This document shows, one piece after another, positions 9,942 to 18,100 of a DNA stretch of 64,000 nucleotides. This stretch comes from Diplonema papillatum (taxonomy: Eukaryota; Euglenozoa; Diplonemea; Diplonemida; Diplonemidae). The stretch's first letter is position 1, and each line of letters opens with the position of its first letter. Where the stretch lies: positions 1 to 64,000 of the forward strand of contig JAPJBO010000402.1 in assembly GCA_030068145.1 (NCBI GenBank). The letters run 5' to 3'. Under the pieces are notes generated by a model, which saw nothing but the letters and a program-made list of their open reading frames with translations, did not search any database and was not told where the DNA came from. The position numbers and the translations under genes were made by a program.

Positions 9942-11293
9942 CTAGCGTTTCGCTAAAAACAATGCCAGTCCAAAGAACTCCGGGTACGAGACGAAGTCGG
10001 TCGCAGCAAAGCGAAAGAGCTTCGCATCGACCTGCTTCTCGGACTCCTCGAGGCCGAAGTCGAATGTGTGGTAAAACGCCTTGAGGCGGTCTTTGGTGAT
10101 GTATCCTTTGTTGTCCGGGTCGAACTCGGAGAACTTCCGCTGAATCTGCCCCTCAGTCAACAACGCGCCGGACACGTCGTACTTCACTCCCGCAGCGCTG
10201 GTGAAGCTGGGCAGGCTGGGGAGCGGATGATCGAGTGAGGGACTGTCCTTGTCTAAGTCGGCTACCGGGTCTTTTGTTGTCTCCATTGCCGTCGCCTTCT
10301 TCGGGGCCGCTTCGTTGGCGACGACGTGCGACACTAATTCGTTTCCCCGCGCGAAGCTGGCGCGGCGGCGGGGCGGGGAGCGCGGGCTCGATGCGGTCTC
10401 TACTGCTGTCCATGCCTCGGTACCGTTGTTCTCCGGCCGCGCGGCGGGCAACTTCTCCACGACTTCTTCGAGGTTCGAAACCTGGGTTGATTCGCGGTGG
10501 GCGTGAGCCTTCGTCCAAAAACTGTAAAACAAATTCCACACACCCACCCGGCGTTAGAACCCCTGCGTTTCGGAGTGCATTTCTCGTGTACCCCAAACAC
10601 AAACACAACACCGAACACAATACAATACAATACAACACGAGACGATGCGCAACATGCGTTTCGGAGTGCATTCCTCGTATACCGCAATACAAACAACATG
10701 CGTTCCAGAGTGCATTCCTTGTACGCAAGACAACGCATGAACGCAACACACAACACACCAAGAAACGACACGCAGCATAAGAGCACTGAGACAACAGAAA
10801 AACAACACGACACAACGAGACACCACAAGAACACAACATAACACCACATATATCAAAGCAAAGGTCACTTCACCGCGAAGAGGGAATGAGCACACACCCT
10901 GCCGCGCAACCCAGCGATCTGCTTCGAGAAGTTAGAACTCATGTTCTGAACGCTTTCGCTTAACTCCTTCAAAGCCAGCAGTATCGAAACCTGGTCCGCC
11001 GAGCGAGGCTGGTGGAAAGCGTCGCCCACGTTCACAACAGCGTCACCATACGCGGGGTACTCGTCCACCTCAGGCGGTCCGCTGGCAGGACGCAAAGCAT
11101 AGGACGGCAAAGAAGGAATCCGGGCGCGGGAATACTGCCCTTCAGCGGTCGTATCCAAAGATGCCGCGGATGCATTGTGGGCGCGCTTCGGGTGGGCAGA
11201 CTTCGGGCGACCCCGGTCACCGTCGCAGACAGGCTTCTGCAGAGCGACGCTGTAGCTGAAGGTGATGGCGTGGCTGTGGGGTGTGCGGTTCAC
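9942..11293 (-). CDS. EF-hand and coiled-coil protein, two exons seen, 5' end missing
   Basis: The last exon is 10481-9942 and the preceding exon runs from 10898 up to about 11293. They join in phase 0 at a GT-AG intron (AGG|GTGTGT ... AACCCAG|GTT). The join is supported because it makes one continuous coiled coil: QIAGLRGR from the upstream exon runs into VSNLEEVVEKL. The C-terminal exon has a Ser/Pro/Arg-rich linker and then an EF-hand (FSEFDPDNKGYITKDRLKAF). Its loop has Asp at positions 1, 3 and 11 but Arg instead of Glu at position 12, so calcium binding may be weak or lost. A second half-hand may follow near the C-terminus (DFVSYPEFF). There is no in-frame ATG in the upstream exon's open frame apart from one deep in the coiled coil, so at least one more 5' exon is needed. 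The function is not recognised. Confidence 0.6.
10482..10897 (-). other. Intron of the EF-hand gene with internal repeats
   Basis: This GT-AG intron of 416 bp has donor GTGTGT and acceptor AACCCAG. It contains three copies of a roughly 30-bp unit (GCGTTTCGGAGTGCAT..CTCGT) near 10562, 10653 and 10699, and A/C-rich low-complexity sequence. An alternative acceptor, TTTTACAG near 10521, would change the frame with this donor. Confidence 0.6.
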
Positions 11294-11544
11294 TAGCTTG
11301 CAGCAGTGCTCTGCGTGAAGAATGCGACGGAAAGCATGCGCAAAAGGAAGCTTCCTCGCCGCCGTGGCGACGAAACGGGAACTGCATGTTAAACGAGCTG
11401 ATTTATGAAAGTAACCGAGATGGTGGGTGGTGTGACAGTAATGAGTCCTGAGTGGGCGACCAGTGAGAGCGACGAGGAGGAGTAGTAGTTTGAACTTGAA
11501 ATGCAGCGACAGTCTGTGACGATAGACTGTACAAGCGCTACAGA

Positions 11545-13108
11545 CTACCTCTTTGCACGCCTCATGTCATGCTTCGGTCGCTTCTTGCCCCGCGTACTGT
11601 TCGTCTCCGGTGCGCGCTTCACGTCCGCCGCCGGCGCACCTTTTCTCTCTCGCGGGTTGTCTCCGCGGGCGAGACCTCCTCTATGTTCCTTGCCTTCGCC
11701 TGTCGTCTTCGCGGCTCCGTAGTAGTTTGGACTTGAGAGAGAGAGAGAGAGAGGGGGGGGAGACGAGCTAGAGTGTAGGGACCATCTCTCCGGGGAGTAT
11801 CCGGTCGCCCCACTACACTTGATACGCAGCAACAGTCTGTGACGACAGGCTGCACAGTGGCAGTGCGGTGTCGACTGCACAGAGATAGATATAGTGGGGT
11901 AGTGGTAATCGTGCATACCCGCCGGACAGCTGAACAAACTGGGGGGCCGGCGAGGCGGTGTGCGCGTCTCTGAAAACGAAGGAGCCGGATCCGATGCAAT
12001 CTTCCTCCGGGGTTCCGTTGGGCGGCCCCCGCGGGGAAGGCAGCAGCGACGACCCGGTGCGGCCGAAGGCGATGGTACGCCGGTTTTCGACGAACGACGC
12101 GAGGGCCCCGCTGGACCCCAATTCATCGGCCTCGAACACGTGCGCCGGGTGGTGCCCGAACAGCGAGAAGACCACCGCGTCGCTTCCTTCGGCGCCGTAC
12201 ACCAAATCGAACTCGAACGACTGCCCCACCCTAACGGCCGCGCGCCGGTTGGCCGGCGGGGTCCCGAGGGTGTCTTTCTTGAACAGCGAGCCGACCTTCT
12301 CGCACCGCGCGTACCCGCAAGCGACGGAGAACCGACGGTACCCGGCGGCCTCAGCGGCTAAGTCGACGGAAAGCACGCTGATGGTCAGCGTGCCGGGCGC
12401 GCCGCCCTGCATGCTCAGAATGGAGAAAAGCGCGTCGCTCTGCCGCCGCTGCGGGTTCCCGGCCGCGAAGCCGAGGAACCCCGAGTACCGCCGCGACTCG
12501 TCTGCGCCCGCGTCGTGCGACCAGAACGAGACGGACGACGAGCGCTCCTCCTTGAGCCGCGGCTTCGCATCCGGACACGACAGCCTCGCGCCCGGCGCGC
12601 TGATGGGACGCGTCCGCGCGCCCGGGTTCAGGGGCGGGCCGGCGGGGGTGGCGGTTTCGAAGGGTTCCGCGTCGTAGCTGTGTTCGGCCAAAAAAAGGGA
12701 CACCGGGGCCGTCGTCCAGCTGACGTGGATGTCGCCGCCGTACGGCTGGAGGGGGATCCACCGGTTCTTCACGGGCTCCGCCGGGCCCGGTGGCTGGGCG
12801 GTCAGCGTCGCGGTGCCGTGGACGAAGCCGTCGGGCTCCACGAGGGACAGACTCAGGCGGAACACCTTGTCGCCGCCGGGGCCGCCGACCAGCCGCAGGG
12901 AGAGGGTGTGGTCGAACGTGCAACTGCTCGCATCGCTCCCGTGCGTCGCCGGCGCCCGCGGCGTTACGCCCTTCACGCTCCCGCACGAGGCCTCCACCAG
13001 CCACTCAGGCGAGACCTGCCGGCCGGGCACCACGGGGACATTGCGCACGCCGACGACCGTCAAAAAGAGCGTCGAGCCTTCGGCCGATCCTTCGCCCGAC
13101 TTTGGCAT
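11545..13108 (-). CDS. Tandem C2-like domain protein, two exons
   Basis: Exon 1 is 13108-11919 and exon 2 is 11731-11545. The 187-bp intron starts GTATGC and ends in a (CT)n tract plus CAAG, and phase 2 matches exactly, giving 458 residues. Reading through instead would end in 34 residues taken from a dispersed repeat, which I reject. Residues about 12-133 look like a C2 beta-sandwich (TLFLTVVGVRNV...WLVEASCG...FDHTLSLRL...FRLSLSLVE). A second C2-like unit spans about 238-380 (GTLTISVLSVDL...FEFDLVYG...DAVVFSLFGHH). The acidic calcium loops of classical C2 domains are not evident. The exon 2 tail is strongly basic (RGKKRPKHDMRRAKR). C2 units usually bind membranes or proteins, so a membrane or scaffold role is inferred. 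The ATG at 13108 follows a dispersed repeat directly. Confidence 0.75.
11732..11918 (-). other. Intron of the C2 gene made of family D repeat
   Basis: This 187-bp intron consists almost wholly of dispersed repeat family D plus its (GA/CT)n microsatellite. Landmarks are GAGTGTAGGGACCATCTCTCC and GATACGCAGCAACAGTCTGT on the plus strand. Related copies are at about 265-350, 11487-11548, 29690-29775 and 50265-50310. The family's TATCAAG/TTTCAAG edge resembles a splice acceptor. Confidence 0.65.
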
Positions 13109-13136
13109 GTGCGGGGGGTCGTTGTTATTGGTGCTG

Positions 13137-13222
13137 GTTTTTAGAGTTATAGTTCGCTTGAGAATCCGGGATTTTAGAGTCTCCGGGTGACCTTCGTCGA
13201 ATGGGTTCTTTTAAAGCTAATA
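13137..13222 (+). repeat. Family A repeat just upstream of the C2 gene
   Basis: The core (TTTAGAGTTATAGTTCGCTT ... GGTCTCC-like block ... AATGGGTTCTTTTAAAGC) matches copies at 1793, 23722, 26039, 35453 and the longer family F copies at 22424 and 62781. Its near edge lies about 30 bp from the ATG at 13108, so it probably falls in the promoter or 5' untranslated region. Confidence 0.75.
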
Positions 13223-13639
13223 CGTACTGGGTGGGTTTGGGGGGGCATGCATGGCTTCTTTCGTGTACACTTTACTTGCTACCGCTTAGGCGAGTCAGGT
13301 TCGAAACAATTTGTGACCGACACCAAGTTCTCGCCTTTTTTTTTTGAGGGATAAGGAAAAGGTAAGAAACCTTTTTGCGGTGTAGTCTGTGCTACCTCCG
13401 TTCTTCTACACTCGTACTCTTCTCTACTCACCACTGTACGTACTCTTTTCACTCTTTTACTCTCTTTGGCTAGCCAAAAAAGACTCCTGCGGCCGCTGTG
13501 TTTTCCAGTGTTGCTCACAGGTGTGTGCGCGAAACCAGGGCCGCTAGAGTTGACAGCTGGTCGCAACTATTTTGAACGGCTCAATAAGAAGTAGAGAACT
13601 AGACGTGTCTCGGCTGATGATGACATGCGTGTTCTATTC

Positions 13640-13800
13640 GCTCAGTTTTTTTTTTTAGTACATAGCAACTTTGCGGGTTGCCCTCCAATGGATTGTGCAG
13701 GCTAAAAAGACGTAGGCACGCGTGTCAGAATTCCATACCTGGAAATGGCACAGGGTCACAAATACAAGTGGGAAAACGATCAACCGGCACGCACAAACAA
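13640..13800 (-). repeat. Family B repeat, inverted copy
   Basis: This is the reverse complement of the direct copies at 26255-26410 and 26715-26885. Landmarks are AGCCTGCACAATAC, GGGCAACCCGCAAGATTGT and GCCGG..GATCGTTTTCCCACTTGT. A fragment is at 52985-53085. Confidence 0.75.
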
Positions 13801-14994
13801 AACGAAGCCATGTCCTTTTTTCGACGATGCTACGTTTTCTAGCTCAGGCACAACGCTAACGCAGCAGCAAGTCTTCCTCGGTGAAATGACACAGAGAGAG
13901 AAAGGGGGCGCAAGACTTTCGAAGTAGGGAACGACGCCATGAGGGACTAGCACCCGCTGGTTTCTTCTTTGTTGGATGAATTCATTGTTTCTCATCTCAC
14001 CCGTCATCCGTGTAGAAAGAAGAGGGGGGGTTGCTCGTAACAAACCGCCGCGAGGACTCTCCTCTCGCTGGGATGAAAGTGCTTGCGCTGAGGGAGCAAA
14101 ACATCTGAGGTACAGCCGGTCACCTATTTATTTCCTCAGTATTCCTCTTTTTGGATCGAGGATCGAGCTCGTAATGCGCGGTGCCACTACCGAAGAATGG
14201 GGAGTCGTAGCTACTGCCAGCTGCTAATGGTGTCGCTTCTTTTTCTCGGTTGTCGGGCAGAAGCATGTCTCCCATCAGGTCTTCGAGAAAAAGTGCGTAG
14301 GGTTGCTCATTATTTTACCACAGGTGTCCGCCGAAACAGGCAGGGTAGATGGTTGGTAAAAAGAAAATGGGCTCGATACAAGACGACTCCCTGATGAGTG
14401 GAAAGGATCCAGCTGCTGTTTCTAACCCGAAAGGAAGTATAAGGCGCATCGACGCGTGCCCTAAGTGCTAGAGCAGGGACGCGTCGTACCCGCAAGATGG
14501 AAGCAAAAAAAAAGAAGGCAGGGAATGTACTGAATGGGCTTGCGTCCTTCCTCTTCCGTGGTATGCGGGAAGGGACGGTTGAGAGTTGAGTGATTCAACG
14601 AGACGTGTTACTGTGTAATCTGTGTATCAACACGTGGTGTGGGGTTGCCCTGTCCATCCAGGGTACGTGCACTTTTCAGGAAGACTACCGAATGCTAACA
14701 ATCGCAGAGCATTCAATTCGAGCCTGGGGCCGCTTGCCAACATCCCATGTAGATGCTTAGTTGGGCAGGAGCTGCGTGTATCGACGCGTGATGCGGTTTC
14801 CCTGTCCCATCGGAATAAATGGGTACACCTGCAGGTGCATTGTCGAAGCGATCGAGCCCCCGGTTCCACTCGACCGTCATGCCGCGGCCGAAGGTATCAC
14901 GCCGAAGTCCCAAGTCAGAACCGAAGGAGCCACCGGTGCTTCTCGAGGGAAAGCGAGAACCCTCAGCGAGCGCTTGCGCTTCTTTCCCGCGCCG

Positions 14995-15165
14995 CGTCGT
15001 TTCGATGGCTCGACAGGTCTCGCCCTGTCCCCCGGACGAGCCACCTCACAGCGTCGTTTCGATGGCTCGACAGGTCTCGCCCTCTCCCCCGGACGAGCCA
15101 CCTCACAGCGTCGTTTCGATGGCTCGACAGGTCTTGCCCTGTCCCCCGGACGAGCCACCTCACAG
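14995..15165. repeat. Three-copy 57-bp tandem repeat at the gene 3' end
   Basis: Three nearly identical 57-bp units begin CGTCGTTTCGATGGCTCGAC and end GAGCCACCTCACAG, with one or two substitutions each. On the minus strand the first unit met by the ribosome supplies the stop codon of the large end-processing protein. Each unit also carries CTGTGAGG, which contains a donor-like GTGAGG. Confidence 0.9.
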
Positions 15166-18100
15166 GTACATTTTCGAAGCGACGAGCATTCGGCTCCACT
15201 CTGCGGCCGCCAGGTCCTCGCGCGGTATTTCGCCCCTGTGGCTGCGCAAGAGGTGCACGACGTAGGCGCCGAGGGTGAATCCTTCCGGAATGGGGAAAGC
15301 GTAGTCGGATTCAACGCCGTTGACGCTCGCGGCCAGGTCGAAGAGAGACACGAACGCCGCCCCGCTGAGCTCCGGCGGCTGGTCGAAGCCGACCACGACG
15401 GTTTTGAGCAGGCCGAGCGCCGAAGCGGAGGCCCGCGACGCGACGGCGCAAGGCGTCGTGCCGCAGACTTTGCGGAGGGTGATCAGGTCGATGCAGAGCG
15501 ACTGCGCTGGGTCCTCGTTGTCGGGCACGTAGGCGGTGTGATAAGGCGAGAGTACCGAAGGAACTACCGCATCCGACAGGTTCGAGAACGCGGGCGGCTG
15601 CTCCCACGTGCGCAGCGTCGTCGAGAACAGCAGCTGCGGGAGGTTTCGAGGGGAAGCCAAGTACTCGGTGAGCCCCGTCGACACCTTCGCCCCTGCAGCC
15701 TTAGAGCAGGACTGCGCTTCTCTAAACTTATACACCCTCGCCGTGTTCCGGCCACGTTGTTTTCGGGTGCCGAAAAGGCGGCCACGCTCCCAGGAGATCG
15801 CCTGCGGGTCTACTATGTGAGACATGATGTCGGTGGGGTCGCGTGCCGACGGCATGTCAGGGTACGTTTTGAACCGCGCTTGGAATGCCTCGGAGAGGGA
15901 GAGGACGAATGCTTTGTACTTGGCGTACGACACGAAGAGGTCGAGGAAGAACACGCGGAACCCCGACTTCAGCTTGATTTCGGGCAGAGCCTCGCTTTCG
16001 TACGGCCCGTGGCACTCGGTGACGACGCAAGCGAGCGTGGCGGAGTCCGTCTCCGGGAAGAAGAAATCGCGTGTGAAAGTCAGGATGAAGGGCAGCCAGC
16101 CGGAGGCTTCCAGGTCGAACGCTTTCGGCTCGCCCGCCTCCCCTGAGGCCAGCAGCACGTCTAGATCGAGGTAGCACCGGAAGACGCTTCCCCGCATCTC
16201 CTCCAAGTAAAAGAACGAAAACCGGGAGCTGACGGTCTTGCACCAGAACGCCAGATACGCGTCCGTGAGGTTCCCTGGGCAGTGGTACCGCGCGCCTCTT
16301 TGGCTGATGTGCGTCGGTGCTTCGGTGCACAAGCGGACGGCTTCGACGACCCCCTTTTCTTGCGACAGCCCGGCGAAGGCGCAGAGCATGAAGCATTCCA
16401 GGGCATCTCCTGGGGTGTACAAGTCCAGTTCTTTCCGCCCCCCCAAAGGATGCGGTTCCATGATGGCTCTCGGTGTCTGGTGCGACGGGAGCTGGAGACG
16501 GTCGAAGGCGGCAGGGCCGTCTGATTCTTTCAGGGCGGGCCAGTGCTGCGAAACCGAGGCGAATTCAACGAGATTCGCCGGCGCCCACGGGAATGAAGGC
16601 GGCGCAGGCCGTTCGCTGCTGCTGCCACCAAGGGGAATGCGCAGGGCAATGGACATGCGATTGGTTGCTGGGTCGAAGTGGAGGATGCAGAGTTCGCGCA
16701 TGACGACGTCGAACCCGCACGGGGAGAATTCGGGGTCCAAACCGTGGGTTTCGTCGAAGTCGGGCGTCGACGATTTGTCTAGCGGCGCCTTGCCTAAGGT
16801 CACGTGCGGAGGGTGGACCTTCCCCGGTGCGCCGTCTACGGCGCAGACGATCCGATCCAGGACAGCCTGGGCAGCGGCGAGAAGGGGGTCCGTGGACAGC
16901 TCGCCGGTGGTCGGGTCGAGGGCTTCGGGGACCAGCGAGATGCTTGCGCTGCCCCTGCTTTCGTCGGGGGTTTTCAGCGCTTTCCGGGCGGTCAGCCGGA
17001 ACGGCGTGTCCAGCCCAGCTTCGGCGAGGGATTCACGCACGAGGCGGATGCCGGGCTCGCTGCAGGCGGCGTCCACCGGGAGGTACGGCCAGACGACGTT
17101 GGCGTGGGGAGGCCACGACTTGAACGCCTTCGCGCCCAGTGCCGCGCGCGCGAACTCGCACCGCCGTGCGGTGCTTCCGTACCCGGGGGGAACCCATGCC
17201 AGCGCAGTCGCCCGGTCGAGTCGGTTCACGGACAGCGTCGATTTCGGCCGCGTTTGCTGCGCGGCAAGCCCCGCCTCGCACACCGCGCCGCGGCCGGCCG
17301 CCGCGTACTCGACGAGCACGCCGTAGTGGTCCGACGGCGGGAGCAGCGGAAACGGGCACGGGTCGGCTCCGGCGCCGGCCGCCGGCGGCGCGCTGGCGAA
17401 CCTGGCGAACACCGCCTCAGCGACAGCGGCGGCGGCGGCGGGGCGGTCGCCGGACGGGCGGAGCACGCCCTCGGCCGCGAGCAGCCGCAGGCACGCGGCG
17501 AAGGTGTCCGGTGCGGGCCCGCCGGCGTCGACGGCAGCGGGCGCCGGCGGCGAGAACGCACCTGGCGGCGCGAGGTGCACGCGGGCGGCACGCGCCACGG
17601 CTGCCGCCTTCGGGCCCAGGGCGGCGGTGGCGGACGGTTCGGCCCACCCGTGCGCCGGCTCTACCAGCCCTTCCGCCAGCCGCGCTTCGCACGTCTCGGC
17701 GTCGCACGCCAGTGTGCACACAACCTCGTCCACGCACACCGGATCCGTGCGTCCGGACCCAGCCAGCAAGCCACGAACCAGCTCCCTCGATTCGAGTACG
17801 TGCGCTGGCGTTGCGTGGAGCCTGTCCACCACGACCAACGCGAACGGCCGCGCCCCCGGGGGGGGAGCGCCGCCGCGGTCGAGTGCGAACGCGTGGATGC
17901 TGCTGTTCGACACGACCGCCACGCGCGCCCCGTCCGGCGCCCGGATGCAGCCGGCGGCGAGGGCCTCGAGCAGCATGCCCGCCACCGTCGACTTCCCGCT
18001 TCCGTTCGCCCCGCGGAGGTACACGACCTTCGCGCCGGGCCCAGCGGCGACGGCCCACGACTCACACCCGCCCACCACCGGGAGAACGGGGGGAACGGCA

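Larger units (their letters stand above)
13109..15159. other. Spacer between C2 gene and the large end-processing gene
   Basis: No supported gene. It contains a family A repeat at about 13137-13222, an inverted family B copy at about 13640-13800, and the 57-bp tandem repeat at about 14995-15165 that abuts the next gene's stop codon. The remainder (13.8-14.9 kb) shows only short frames without domains. Confidence 0.55.

Noticed and set aside
11813-11918. C-terminal 34 residues of the unspliced C2 frame
   Set aside because: They are encoded by a dispersed repeat found elsewhere, and a phase-matched GT-AG intron removes them.
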